This document shows, in pieces, positions 25,094-34,574 of a stretch of 64,000 nt of DNA. Both the position numbers and the translations under genes were made by a program. The stretch is from Thermoflexus hugenholtzii JAD2 (lineage in GTDB: Bacteria > Chloroflexota > Anaerolineae > Thermoflexales > Thermoflexaceae): assembly GCF_900187885.1 (NCBI RefSeq), contig NZ_FYEK01000066.1:23575-87574 (forward strand), given 5' to 3'. Position 1 is the first letter of the stretch, and each line of letters begins with the position of its first letter. A model generated the notes under the pieces. That model was given only the letters and a program-made list of their open reading frames with translations. It searched no databases and had not been told where the DNA came from.

Positions 25094-27178
25094 TCATGCC
25101 TTCTCCTTCGCGGCCTCCCGCTCCCGCCGCGCCTGCTCGATGATGGTCTGGGCGATGTGATGAGGGACCTCCTCGTAGTGGCTGAAGGTCATGCGGAACA
25201 CGCCGCGGCCCTGGGTCAGGGAGCGCAGCTGGGTGGCGTAGCGCTGCATCTCCGCCAGAGGGGCCAGGGCGATGATGACGCTCTTGTCGCCCTGCTGCTC
25301 GATGCCCTGCACCCGGGCCCGGCGCGTGTTGAGGTCGCTGATCACGTCCCCCGTGAACTGCTCCGGCACGATGATGGTGAACTGCATGATCGGCTCCAGG
25401 AGGACGGGGCCGGCCTGCTGGAAGGCCAGCTTGAACGCCTCGCGCCCGGCGATCTGGAAGGAGATGTCGTTGGAGTCCACCGGGTGCTCCTTGCCGTCGT
25501 AGACGGCCACGCGCAGATCCACGATGGGGTAGCCGGCCAGCAGCCCCTGCTCCATCACGCTCCGGATGCCCTTCTCGATGGAGGGGGCGAAGTTGGAGGA
25601 GATCGCCCCGCCGAAGACCTCCCAGACGTATTCGAAGCCGCCGTCCCGCGGCAGGGGCTCGATGCGCAGGTGAACCTCGCCGAACTGCCCGGCCCCGCCG
25701 GTCTGCTTCTTGTGGCGATACTGGGCCCGGGCCACCTTGGTGATCGTCTCCCGGTAAGGCACCTTGGGGACGCTGGTCACGATCTCCACGCCGAACTTGG
25801 TCGCCGCCCGACGGACGGCCACGTCGATATGGGCATCCCCCATGCCCTCCAGGATGGTCTGATGGGTGGAGGGCTCCTGGCGGAGATGGAGGGTGGGATC
25901 CTCCTCGCACAGGCGCTGGAGGGTCGGGATGAGTTTGGCGGAGTCGGCCTTCGTCTTCGGCTCCACCGCCACCGCATAGAGCGGCGTGGGATAGACAGGC
26001 GGGGCGATGCGCACTGGATGGCTGCGATCGCAGAGGGTGTCCCCGTGGCCCGTCACGTTCAGCTTGGGGACTGCCCCGATGTCCCCGGCGACCAGCTCCG
26101 GAACCGGGATCTGCTCCTTGCCCCGCATCACGAAGATCTGGGCCAGCCGCTCGTCCTGTCCCTTGTTCGCGTTGAAGAGATGGGAGTTGGAGCGAACGGT
26201 CCCCCGGAAAACGCGGAAGTAGGCCAGTTTCCCGACGAAGGGATCCGCCGTGATCTTGAACACATAGGCCACGGTCGGCCCGGCCGGATCCGGCTGAATG
26301 GCTTCCGGCTGCCCGTTGGAGACCGGCACCGCCTCAATCGGCTTCGCCTCCAGGGGCGAGGGAGCCAGCTGGACCAGCAGGTCCAGCAGGGGGCCGATAC
26401 CGATGGTTGAGAAGCCGGCCACACAGACCACCGGGACGATGCGTCCGGTCAGGAAGCCGGCCTTCAGGCCCCGCCGGATCTCCTCCTCCGTCAGCTCGCC
26501 GCCCTCCAGGTATTTCACGATCAGCTCATCATCGGATTCGGCAGCGGCCTCCATCAGGCGCATCCGGGCCTCCTCCGCCTCCTCCCGCAACGCCGGCGGG
26601 ATCTCCCCGGCCTCCCCGCGGGGGCCCCGGCGCGCTTTCATGGCGATGAGATCCACCACCCCTTCGAAGGCTGCCTGGCTGCCGATGGGGAGCTGGATCG
26701 GGACGAAGTTCGCCTTGAAGGCCCGCTGCAGGCTCTCCAGGGCTCGCTCGTAGTTCGCGTTCTCCCGATCCATCTTGTTGATCACCGCGATGCGGGGCAG
26801 GCCTCGCTCCTCCAGGGCCGCCCACGCCTGCTCAGTGCCCACCTCCACACCCGCCACGCTATCCACCACCACCAGCGCGCAATCCGCCACATGCACCGCG
26901 CTCTTCATCTCGCCCACGAAATCCAGATATCCGGGAGCGTCCAGGAAGTTGAGCTTGTGGTCAGACCATTCGATGGGGATCAGGGAGGTGTAGATGGAGA
27001 GGCGGCGACGGATCTCTTCCTCATCGAAATCGGAGACGGTGTTGCCTTCCTCCACGCGGCCCATGCGGGTGGTCGCCCCGCTGATGAACAGCATCGCCTC
27101 TGTCAGGGTGGTCTTGCCGGATCCGTTGTGGCCGACCAGCACGATGTTCCGCAGGTTCTCTGTGCGATACGTCTTCAT
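25094..27178 (-). CDS. Elongation factor G paralogue (EF-G-2-like)
   Basis: Translational GTPase related to EF-G. The 694 residues have P-loop GHNGSGKTT, DAPGYLDF, NKMD, then domains II to V of EF-G, ending with LRSLTQGRGVFRMTFSHYEEVP. Switch I reads RRRLSIYTSLIPIEW in place of the RGITI of housekeeping EF-G, and the P-loop has GHNGSGKT rather than AHIDAGKT, as in the EF-G-2 paralogues of Thermus and others whose role is unsettled. It is not beside rpsL, rpsG or tuf. GGGGGAGG precedes ATG 27178. It heads the run to SCP2, Fe-ADH and moaC. Confidence 0.88.
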   Translation of the reverse strand: MKTYRTENLRNIVLVGHNGSGKTTLTEAMLFISGATTRMGRVEEGNTVSDFDEEEIRRRLSIYTSLIPIEWSDHKLNFLDAPGYLDFVGEMKSAVHVADCALVVVDSVAGVEVGTEQAWAALEERGLPRIAVINKMDRENANYERALESLQRAFKANFVPIQLPIGSQAAFEGVVDLIAMKARRGPRGEAGEIPPALREEAEEARMRLMEAAAESDDELIVKYLEGGELTEEEIRRGLKAGFLTGRIVPVVCVAGFSTIGIGPLLDLLVQLAPSPLEAKPIEAVPVSNGQPEAIQPDPAGPTVAYVFKITADPFVGKLAYFRVFRGTVRSNSHLFNANKGQDERLAQIFVMRGKEQIPVPELVAGDIGAVPKLNVTGHGDTLCDRSHPVRIAPPVYPTPLYAVAVEPKTKADSAKLIPTLQRLCEEDPTLHLRQEPSTHQTILEGMGDAHIDVAVRRAATKFGVEIVTSVPKVPYRETITKVARAQYRHKKQTGGAGQFGEVHLRIEPLPRDGGFEYVWEVFGGAISSNFAPSIEKGIRSVMEQGLLAGYPIVDLRVAVYDGKEHPVDSNDISFQIAGREAFKLAFQQAGPVLLEPIMQFTIIVPEQFTGDVISDLNTRRARVQGIEQQGDKSVIIALAPLAEMQRYATQLRSLTQGRGVFRMTFSHYEEVPHHIAQTIIEQARREREAAKEKA

Positions 27179-27411
27179 CGTGCCTCCCCCTCTGTTAGAG
27201 GATGTCCCCGATCCGCCCTCGAGGCGGAAGGTTTCTCACCGCCTCCTGCTTTTTCCGGCCTCCGTCCGTTCCTTCCGCGCCGGCGAAGTCTGATCCCTGA
27301 GCCAATGAGCGCGCGTTCAGAGGAGACCTTTCCACAGCCCATCTATAGTTTAACCCAGAGCGCCATCCCCGGGGTTCCACTGCCCCCAGCCGGGCCCTTT
27401 CGGGACCGCTC

Positions 27412-27945
27412 TCAATTCCGTCCATCCGCTTCCTGCAACCGGCGAAGCAGACGGGTCTCCAGGTCCTCCTCCAGCTGGGGAGGGCCAAGAGGCTCCTGGT
27501 GACGCCGGATCAACGCCACCGTGAGGGGGTCGCACCCGGCCGCCTGAGCCCAGGCCGCCCCGATCTCCGGATGGGCCCGATACCGCTGGACCCGCGCGGC
27601 CCAGCGGCGAAGCAACGGGAGCTGCCGGAAGATCCGCCGCCAGGAGGGTGGGCACAGGGCCTCCGTCAGCACCAGCAGGGCCCGCTCCCAGGGGGAGAGG
27701 GGCGCGGCGGCTTTCCCCACATCGTGAAGCAACGCCGCTTGCAACAGCGCCGGGTGCGTCTCCCCCCACTCCAGCAAGGTTCGCAACACCGCCAGGCTGT
27801 GACGCTGGTCGCCGCGCGGCATCCGCCAGAACAGGGCCTGGGCCTCCGGAGGCAGGAACCGCGCCACCAGGGCCTGATCCTCCTCCCGGATCCGCGCCCC
27901 CAGCGCCCATCGGAACTGCCGCCACCGATAACGCCATCCACTCAT
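27412..27945 (-). CDS. HD-domain phosphohydrolase-like protein
   Basis: A 177-residue protein with the HD signature QAALLHDVGKAAAPLSPWER near residues 68-87, an upstream His (RHSLAVLRTLL) and a downstream HPEIGAAWA, consistent with the metal ligands of HD hydrolases of nucleotides. The substrate is unknown. The ribosome site is weak (CGGCGAAG before ATG 27945). It stands alone between the EF-G paralogue (same strand) and a repeat-filled intergenic region. The 233 bases between it and the EF-G paralogue show no gene. Confidence 0.8.
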   Translation of the reverse strand: MSGWRYRWRQFRWALGARIREEDQALVARFLPPEAQALFWRMPRGDQRHSLAVLRTLLEWGETHPALLQAALLHDVGKAAAPLSPWERALLVLTEALCPPSWRRIFRQLPLLRRWAARVQRYRAHPEIGAAWAQAAGCDPLTVALIRRHQEPLGPPQLEEDLETRLLRRLQEADGRN

Positions 27946-28100
27946 CTTCGCCGGACTTGCCTGCCTGGCCTGAAGCCGGAGGTTGAAGTCTTGAACGATC
28001 AGCTCTTTCCCTCCAATGATTCGGAGATTTTAATGCAAGTCAACTGCCTGCGGTTGCCCTGCTGGAACCAGTGGCGCAACGGCGAGAAAGATCGATGCGG

Positions 28101-28222
28101 TAGGCGCGGCTTCCGCCGCGACCATTGTGTCATCGAGAATCGGAGGTTCGGAGTTATCGAAGCGGCTTTCGCCGCAACCCTTGTGTCATTGAGGACGGGA
28201 GTTCGGGGCTAAAGCCCCTCCT
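28101..28222. repeat. REP-like repeat cluster, copy A
   Basis: The gene-free stretch 27946-28407 contains a block made of short palindromic units: TAGGCGCGGCTTCCGCCGCG at 28101, GCGGCTTTCGCCGC near 28162, and an inverted unit GGGGCTAAAGCCCCTCCTA near 28206. The first about 85 bases align closely with 47454-47540, including the spacer CATCGAGAA...GAGGTTC...GAGTTATCGAAGCGGCTTTC. The unit resembles the TAGGAGCGGCTTYAGCCGCGA repeat known from gammaproteobacterial REP elements. Apart from a possible TAAAAT about 85 bases before 28408, I see nothing else in the stretch. Confidence 0.7.
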
Positions 28223-28407
28223 ACAGAGGCGGAGGGTTCGAGGTGGTGAGAGCGGCTTCATCCGCTCCAGCGCAGCTCGACGCCAGCGGCGGCCTCCCGG
28301 GAACGGCCCGTCCCCCTCGATGCGGGTAAAATGGAGCCAAGCCTGAAACGCGGCGAGCGCGGAAACGCCCGCCCGTCCCGATCCCTCGAAGGTGGTCCAT
28401 CAACGCC

Positions 28408-29529
28408 ATGGCTTCATCCCAAGGAAGGGGCATCCGTCCGCCCCGCGTGTTGATCGTGGAAGATAACCCGAACGAGGCCCGGGCGCTGCATGATCTGCTG
28501 GTCTGGAACGGATTTGAGGTGGCCCTGGCGGCCACCGCCCGTCAAGGCTGGAGCCGGCTGCGCTCCTGGGGTCCCGATGCGGTGGTCCTCGACCTGGGCC
28601 TGCCGGATGCGGACGGCTTGACGCTTTGCCGGGCGATCAAATCCGACGCCCAGCTCCGGGACCTCCCGGTGCTCATCCTCACCGGCCGCTCCGCGGTCCG
28701 GGAGCTGGTGGAAGGCCTGCGGGCGGGGGCGGAGGATTACGTCGCCAAGCCCTACGATCCGCGGGAGGTCCTGGCCCGGTTGCAGGCGCTCCTGCGCCGG
28801 GGCCAGCGCATCGCCTCCCTCAAAACCTATCACTTGCAATGGTGGAATTTCCTCCGAGCCTTCGTCCCTTCCCCGATCCTGCAGGCGCTCCAGAAGGCCC
28901 CGCAGGAAGTGGTGGGCCCCGCCCGGATGCGACCCCTCAGCATCCTAACGGTGACATGGGGCGGGCTCCGGGAGCGACTTCGCGAGGCGGCTCAGGATGG
29001 CCGGCTCCCGGCCGGGACGCTGGGCCAGGCCCTGAACCGGCATCTGGAGGTATTCCACACGAGCATCCACGCCGAGGGAGGATCCCCTGCGCCCATGGTG
29101 GACGAGGTGACGATGGCCTGGTTCAACATCCCCCTCCCCTGCCCGGATCACGCGGTGCGGGCCCTGCGGGCCGCCCTGGTCCTCCGGGAGCGGATCCGCC
29201 GGCTCCACTCGGAGCTCCCCCCTGGCCTGCGTTTCGTCCCCGGGATCCTGCTGCACCGGGGGAACGCCCTGGTGGGGCTGATGGGGGGATCCGGCTACCG
29301 GCACTACGGCGCCTTGGGGGAAGCGGTAGAAGCCGCCCGGCGGCTGGCGCTGATCGCTCCCCCCGGGGAGATCCTCCTCACCCCCACGTTCTACGAGGCC
29401 GTCCAGGGCCTTCTCCCCGCCCAGCCCTGGACCGAGGCCCCCGCTTTCCTCCGGATCCCCCTTTACCGGGTTTCCACCGGAAGCCACCCGCTCTCCCCCT
29501 CGTCCTCAACGGAGAAGCGAGGAAGGTGA
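28408..29529 (+). CDS. Response regulator with degenerate class III cyclase-like output domain
   Basis: 373 residues. Residues about 13-125 form a CheY-like receiver with acidic pocket VEDN, phospho-acceptor Asp in VVLDLGLPDADG, and the conserved Lys in DYVAKPYDP. The C-terminal half resembles a class III nucleotide cyclase (VDEVTMAWFNIPLPCPDHAVRAL, GLMGGSGYRHYGALGEAVEAA, PPGEILLTPTFYEA). The usual first metal Asp is absent (SILTVTWGG replaces the DIRGFT-type strand) and the second is altered, so catalysis is doubtful. No kinase is adjacent. It ends 3 nt before mutL, whose start is probably coupled to it. Confidence 0.8.
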   Translation: MASSQGRGIRPPRVLIVEDNPNEARALHDLLVWNGFEVALAATARQGWSRLRSWGPDAVVLDLGLPDADGLTLCRAIKSDAQLRDLPVLILTGRSAVRELVEGLRAGAEDYVAKPYDPREVLARLQALLRRGQRIASLKTYHLQWWNFLRAFVPSPILQALQKAPQEVVGPARMRPLSILTVTWGGLRERLREAAQDGRLPAGTLGQALNRHLEVFHTSIHAEGGSPAPMVDEVTMAWFNIPLPCPDHAVRALRAALVLRERIRRLHSELPPGLRFVPGILLHRGNALVGLMGGSGYRHYGALGEAVEAARRLALIAPPGEILLTPTFYEAVQGLLPAQPWTEAPAFLRIPLYRVSTGSHPLSPSSSTEKRGR

Positions 29530-29532
29530 ACG

Positions 29533-31179
29533 ATGCCGGCCGGCGTGTCCTCCCGCATTGAAGTCTTGCCTCCGGAGGTGGCCGCCCGGATCGCGGCGGG
29601 GGAGGTGATCGAACGGCCGGCCTCCGTGGTGAAGGAGCTGATCGAGAACGCCCTGGACGCGGACGCCACCGCGATCCAGGTCGAGATCCGGGAAGGGGGC
29701 TTCGCCTGGATCCGGGTGGCCGATAACGGGACCGGCATCCCCCGGGATCAGCTCCCGCTGGCCCTGGCCCGCTTCGCCACGAGCAAGATCCGCAGCGTTG
29801 AAGATCTGACCCGCGTGCGCACCCTGGGGTTCCGCGGCGAGGCCCTGCCCAGCATCGCCGCCGTGGCGCGGGTGGAGATCCTCACCCGCACCGCCGAGGA
29901 GACCGAGGGCACCCGTCTGCTCGCGGAGGAAGGGCGGATCACGATGCAGCCGGCGGCCAGCCCGGTGGGGACGGCCGTCACCGTGCGGGACCTTTTCTAC
30001 AACACGCCGGCCCGCCGGCGCTTTCTGAAATCCCCTTTGCGGGAGGCCGAGCGGGTCCGCGAGACCGTTTATCGCTACGCCCTGGGCTATCCCGAGGTCG
30101 CCTTCCGCCTCCTGGTGGATGGCCGGGAGGTCCTGATCGCGCCCCCGGGGACCGCCCGGGAGCGGGCGGCGCTGATCTGGGGGCGGGAAGCCGCGGAGGA
30201 GCTGATCCCGGTCTTCTGGGAGGCGGCGGACCTGCGCATCACCGGCCTGATCTCCCGGCCCACCCTGGGTCGCTCCTCGCGGGCCTTTCAATACTTCTAC
30301 GTCAACGGGCGCCCGGTGCGCAGCGGGCTGCTGGCTGTGGCCCTGGAGCGCCCCTACGCCGGGCGGCTCCCGCCGGGGCGCTATCCCCTGGCGATCCTGC
30401 ACATCGAGCTGCCCCCCGCCTTCGTGGACGTCAACGTCCATCCCCAGAAGGCCGAGGTGCGCTTCTCCCAGGAGCGCTCGGTTTACTGGGGCGTGAGCCG
30501 GGCGGTGGAAACCGCCCTCTCCGGATTCCCCTCGCCGGAGATCCCGCCTGGCTTCTGGCCCGGGGGGATGCCGGAGCTCCCCGCCCGGCCTCTGGCGGAA
30601 CCCCTGGAAGGATACCGGCCCGCCTCCCGCTGGCGCGCCCTGGGGCAGCTGTTCCGGAGCTACATCCTGGCCCAGAGCGAGGAGGGCCTGATCGTGGTGG
30701 ACCAGCACGCCGCCCATGAGCAGGTGCTCTTCGAACGGCTATGGTCCGGAAGCTCACCGGTGGCCCTCCCCACCCCTGCCGTCCTCTCGTTCTCCGCCCG
30801 CGAGGCGGAGCGGCTGGAGGCAGAGCTGGATGGGATCCGAAGCCTGGGCTTCGACATCGAGCCCTTCGGGGGGAACGCCTTCGTGATCCGCGCCGTGCCG
30901 GCCCCGCTCTCCGGGCAGCCGGTGGAGGGATTGCTTTCGGCAATCCTGGAGGAGCTGCAGGCCACCCGGCGGGACGCGGGGGATCTGCGCGAACGGCTGG
31001 CGATGCGGCTGGCCTGCACGGCCGCCGTGAAAGCGGGGGACGGCCTCTCCCCGGAGGAGATGCAGGCCCTGCTCGACGCGCTCCAGGAAGCCTGGTCCCC
31101 CAGCACGTGCCCCCACGGCCGCCCCGCCTGGTTCCTGTTGGATCGGGAGGAGATCGAGCGCCGTTTCCTTCGCCGGTGA
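29533..31179 (+). CDS. mutL: DNA mismatch repair protein MutL with endonuclease motif
   Basis: Couples mismatch recognition to strand incision. The 548 residues begin with the GHKL ATPase (IAAGEVIERPASVVKELIEN, VADNGTGIP, FATSKI, TLGFRGEALPSIAAVA, FYNTPARRRFL) and end with a dimerisation/endonuclease domain carrying DQHAAHEQVLFE, ACTAAVKAGDGLS and CPHGRP. These motifs mark MutL proteins that nick DNA, as in bacteria lacking MutH. Length is short for the family because the linker is reduced to about 60 residues. GGAAGGTG precedes ATG 29533. No mutS is present. It converges with selB across 4 nt. Confidence 0.96.
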   Translation: MPAGVSSRIEVLPPEVAARIAAGEVIERPASVVKELIENALDADATAIQVEIREGGFAWIRVADNGTGIPRDQLPLALARFATSKIRSVEDLTRVRTLGFRGEALPSIAAVARVEILTRTAEETEGTRLLAEEGRITMQPAASPVGTAVTVRDLFYNTPARRRFLKSPLREAERVRETVYRYALGYPEVAFRLLVDGREVLIAPPGTARERAALIWGREAAEELIPVFWEAADLRITGLISRPTLGRSSRAFQYFYVNGRPVRSGLLAVALERPYAGRLPPGRYPLAILHIELPPAFVDVNVHPQKAEVRFSQERSVYWGVSRAVETALSGFPSPEIPPGFWPGGMPELPARPLAEPLEGYRPASRWRALGQLFRSYILAQSEEGLIVVDQHAAHEQVLFERLWSGSSPVALPTPAVLSFSAREAERLEAELDGIRSLGFDIEPFGGNAFVIRAVPAPLSGQPVEGLLSAILEELQATRRDAGDLRERLAMRLACTAAVKAGDGLSPEEMQALLDALQEAWSPSTCPHGRPAWFLLDREEIERRFLRR

Positions 31180-31183
31180 GGGC

Positions 31184-33091
31184 TCAGGAGTCGGAGGTCT
31201 TCGATCCCGGATCCCCGCCCGATTCGGCCCCCCACACGCGCACATCCCCTACGCGCCGGGTGATCCCCAGGGCGTCCATCTGTTCCAGCAGGGCGACGGC
31301 GACCCGCCGGCTGGTCCCCAGCAGATCCCGGGCCTCGGCCGCGGAGATGGTGCCGTGGGCCTGCAGGTGCTCCCGGATCCGCGCCACCGCCTCGTTCCAG
31401 GTCTCTGGTAGCATCACGAGCTCCTCGCCGAGCCGGATCAAGCGCCCCTCATCCAGCAGGGCCTGCAGGAGCTCTCGGCCCAGGGCGGCCTCCGCCTCCT
31501 TCCAGGTCGGGGGATGCCACGGATCCCGGCGGAGCCCTGTTAGCCATGTTTCCACCTGTTGACGCTGCGCCTCGGTCAGGCGGATGGTGAAGCCGGGGCG
31601 CCGGATCAGCGGGCCGATCTCCTCGATTTGACCCTCCCGCAGGGCCGCCTGCAGCACGGCCTCGAAGATCGGGGCTGGCCAGCCGAGGCGACTGCGGGCT
31701 TCCTCCCGGGGCATCCCCCGGCGGAGGGGGTTCTCCCGATGATAGGCCTCCACCCGTTCCACCAGCTGCCCCACGGCCCGGGCCTGCCAGTCGGGGGCCG
31801 CCCAGAGGTCCCCGGCGAGCGGGATGGCCTCCCCGCGTTCGGCCAGGGCCTCGAACCACCGCCGCACGGTCTCCGGCGGCAGAGCCAGGCGCCGGGAGGC
31901 CTCCGAGAGGGCGAGGGATCCGGCCTCCTGCAGCCAGACCCGCAGCCGGGACGCGGGGTCCGCGCGGTGAAGGGCCCGGAGGGCCGTGAGGACCTCCGGG
32001 CGGAGCCGGCGGTGGCGGCGAGCCGGATGGGCGTCCAGGATCTCCCCACCCCCCAGGGTGATGGAGGGCGAAGGCCAGCGGAGGATGAAACGATCCCCCG
32101 GCGCGGCGATCGTGGGGCGGCTCAGCACCAGCTGGACGAACCCCATCTCCCCGGGGGGCAGGATCTCCCGATCCAGCAGGCGGACCCGGGCCATGATCTG
32201 GGCTGCCCCGTGGAAAAATTTGACTTCGGCGAAATGGGGAAGCGGCCGCGGGGATCCCTCCCAGTGGATCAGCGCGGCGTCGAGGAGCGCGGTGGGCGCG
32301 AACCGCCCGGGGACCGTCACCCAGTCCCCCCGGCGGAGCTCCTCCGGCGAGACGCCGCTCAGGTTGATGGCCACCCGGGAGCCCGGGAGGGCCTGCTCCA
32401 CCCGTCGGCGGTAGGATTGCAGCCCCCGGATGCGCGCGCGGCGGCCGGAGGGCCAGATCTCGACCTCATCCCCAACGCGAAAGCATCCGTCCCGCAGGGT
32501 GCCGGTCACCACCGTCCCGAAGCCGGGCATGGTGAAGACCCGGTCGATGGACAGGCGAGCCCGGCCCAGATCCGGCGGGGGCGGCTGGCCCTCCAGGGCC
32601 TGCTGCAGGGCCCCCACCAGTGCCTCCAGGCCGGCCCGGGTGCGGGCGGAGACCGGGACGATCGGCGCGGTCTCCCAGCAGGTCCCCCGAAGCAGGGCGC
32701 GGATCTCCTCTTCCACTAAGGCCTGCCACTCCGGGTCCACCAGATCGATCTTGTTCAGGGCGACCACGCCTCGGCAGACCTCGAGGAGAGTGAGGATGGC
32801 GAAGTGCTCCCGGGTCTGGGGCATCACCCCTTCGTCGGCGGCCACCACCAGCAGGGCGGCGTCGATGCCGCCCACGCCGGCGAGCATGTTCTCGATGAAA
32901 TCCAGGTGGCCGGGCACGTCCACGATCCCCACCGTCTCCCCGTTCGGCAGGGTCAGCCAGGCGAAGCCCAGGTCGATGGTCATCTCCCGGATCTGCTCCT
33001 CCTTCAAGCGATCCGGGTGGATGCCCGTCAGCGCCTCCACCAGCGCGGATTTCCCGTGGTCGACGTGGCCTGCGGTGGCGATCACCGGCAT
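31184..33091 (-). CDS. selB: Selenocysteine-specific elongation factor
   Basis: Delivers Sec-tRNA to UGA codons that have a SECIS hairpin. The 635 residues start with GTPase motifs GHVDHGKSALVEALTG, VDVPGHLDF and NKIDLV, then IDRVFTMPGFGTVVTGTL (domain II) and a C-terminal array of winged helices ending in HGTISAAEARDLLGTSRR...LEQMDALGITRRVGDVRVW, which binds SECIS RNA. GGAAGGTGA precedes ATG 33091. No selA, selC or selD is in the window, but a likely selenoprotein gene is (59934-60584), so the factor has a client here. It follows the coiled-coil gene by 25 nt. Confidence 0.94.
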   Translation of the reverse strand: MPVIATAGHVDHGKSALVEALTGIHPDRLKEEQIREMTIDLGFAWLTLPNGETVGIVDVPGHLDFIENMLAGVGGIDAALLVVAADEGVMPQTREHFAILTLLEVCRGVVALNKIDLVDPEWQALVEEEIRALLRGTCWETAPIVPVSARTRAGLEALVGALQQALEGQPPPPDLGRARLSIDRVFTMPGFGTVVTGTLRDGCFRVGDEVEIWPSGRRARIRGLQSYRRRVEQALPGSRVAINLSGVSPEELRRGDWVTVPGRFAPTALLDAALIHWEGSPRPLPHFAEVKFFHGAAQIMARVRLLDREILPPGEMGFVQLVLSRPTIAAPGDRFILRWPSPSITLGGGEILDAHPARRHRRLRPEVLTALRALHRADPASRLRVWLQEAGSLALSEASRRLALPPETVRRWFEALAERGEAIPLAGDLWAAPDWQARAVGQLVERVEAYHRENPLRRGMPREEARSRLGWPAPIFEAVLQAALREGQIEEIGPLIRRPGFTIRLTEAQRQQVETWLTGLRRDPWHPPTWKEAEAALGRELLQALLDEGRLIRLGEELVMLPETWNEAVARIREHLQAHGTISAAEARDLLGTSRRVAVALLEQMDALGITRRVGDVRVWGAESGGDPGSKTSDS

Positions 33092-33116
33092 GGCGGCTCA
33101 CCTTCCTTTCGGAGGG

Positions 33117-34355
33117 TCAAGGGGTGGATCCGGGGGAGGGGGATCCGCGGCCCGGGGTTTCTTTGAGGTGTTGCTTCAAGCGCTGGAGGCGTTGCTCGTG
33201 GCCCTGGCTCCACGCGCGGGCGGCGTCGCGCAGGTGGCGCGCCCACTCCTCCTGTTCCTCCAGCAGCCCGCGGAGGAGCTGCTCCAGGCGCGGCCACTGC
33301 CGCTCCAGCTCCTCGATCCGCCCGCCCAGCTCCCGGTGCTCCCGCTCGTGGGCGGCCCAGCGCTCCTCCCGCAGGAGGTTCAGCTGGTGGAGGCGCCGCT
33401 CCTGGGCCGCCTGCCATTCGTCCCACTCCTGCCGCAGACGCGCCTCGCTCAGCCGGAGGATCTCCGTCATCTCCCGCAGCCGGTTCTCCCATCCCTCGCG
33501 CAGGGCCCCCAGCTCCCCTAAGGCCTGCCGGCTCTCCCGCGCCAGATCCTGGAGCTGGTGGAGGGCGGCGTGGTAGTCCTCGATGCGGGCCAGGCGCTCC
33601 TCCACATGCTGCTCCAGGCGGCGGAAGGCCTGGAGATGCTGGAGATCGGCCAGGCGCAGCGCTTCGGTCTGGGCGGCGATCTCCTCCAGGCGGGCCTCGA
33701 TGGGCTCGAAGCGCCGGGGCTGCTTGCGGAGCTCCTCCTCCAGGAGGGGGAAGCGCTGGGCCAGCTCCTCCACCCGCCGCCGCTGATCCACCTGCCCTTG
33801 CTCCAGGTCAGCGATCCGCTTGAGGGTCTGCCGGCCTTGTTCCTCGAGATAGGTGAGGCGGGGACGGGTCTCCTCCAGCCCGCGGCTGATTTCCTCCAGG
33901 CGTCGGGCCTGGGCTTGCAGGAGCGAGACCAGACGGTCCAGCTCCGCGCGCCGGGAGACCAGCTCCTGCTCCGTCCGCTCCAGCCGGGGGAGGGTTTCCC
34001 GGAGCTCCTCCACCGTGCGTTGGAGCTCCCCGATCTGAAGCTGCAACGCGGTTTGTCCTTCGCGGAGCTGGCGTTCCATTTCGTCCAGGCGCCGCTGGAT
34101 CAGCGCGGTCACCTCCTCCCGCAAGCGGGTGAAAGCAGGCTCCGCCTGGGCCGGGCGAGTGGCCTGGGCCTGCGCCGCGGCCAGGGCCGCGGCCAGCTGG
34201 CGGATCTGCTCCCGAGCCTGCTCCAGGAGGGCGGTCAGCTGATCCACCCGTTGCTGAAGCAAGGCGATGGTCTCTTTATCCTTCCGTCGCTCCTGCTCCA
34301 GCCAGAGGACGGTCTGGCGGGTCTGTGCAAGCTCCATCTCGATCTCCGGCCGCAC
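33117..34355 (-). CDS. Long coiled-coil protein of unknown function
   Basis: A 412-residue protein that is almost entirely charged heptad repeat rich in Glu, Arg, Leu and Gln, predicted to form a long coiled coil from about residue 5 to 400. There is no signal peptide or membrane segment, so it is cytoplasmic. No enzymatic motif is visible. The start is GTG 34355 with AGGAGG 6 nt upstream. Its 3' end lies 25 nt before selB on the same strand, so they are probably co-transcribed, though a functional link is not evident. Structural or scaffolding roles are possible. Confidence 0.75.
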   Translation of the reverse strand: MRPEIEMELAQTRQTVLWLEQERRKDKETIALLQQRVDQLTALLEQAREQIRQLAAALAAAQAQATRPAQAEPAFTRLREEVTALIQRRLDEMERQLREGQTALQLQIGELQRTVEELRETLPRLERTEQELVSRRAELDRLVSLLQAQARRLEEISRGLEETRPRLTYLEEQGRQTLKRIADLEQGQVDQRRRVEELAQRFPLLEEELRKQPRRFEPIEARLEEIAAQTEALRLADLQHLQAFRRLEQHVEERLARIEDYHAALHQLQDLARESRQALGELGALREGWENRLREMTEILRLSEARLRQEWDEWQAAQERRLHQLNLLREERWAAHEREHRELGGRIEELERQWPRLEQLLRGLLEEQEEWARHLRDAARAWSQGHEQRLQRLKQHLKETPGRGSPSPGSTP

Positions 34356-34515
34356 AAGGCACCTCCTGGCAGATGTGCAGGGGTTCGACGAAAGCCGTTC
34401 CGCTTGCTCCAGCGCGAGACGCCGGAGGACATCTCCGGCGCCTGTTGTAGGTTCAGTCTACACGGTTTTTCCGAGAGCGGGGCCACGGACCTCCCCAGCT
34501 GGTCATCGCCTCCTC

Positions 34516-34543
34516 TTGACAAAATCGAAATCCCGCGTATATT
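34516..34543 (+). promoter_or_regulatory. Promoter of the lysine operon
   Basis: TTGACA (34516-34521) and TATATT (34538-34543) are separated by 16 nt. Transcription would start near 34550, giving a leader of about 200 nt before lysW. The region 34356-34515 between this promoter and the divergent coiled-coil gene holds nothing else that I can define. Confidence 0.8.
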
Positions 34544-34574
34544 TAGAGCCAAACTCAGGGAGCCGACCCTGCGC

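Noticed and set aside
24863..26410. 515-codon plus-strand frame opposite the EF-G paralogue
   Set aside because: Composition is typical of a reverse-complement shadow and it lacks a ribosome site; the minus-strand EF-G homologue is unambiguous.
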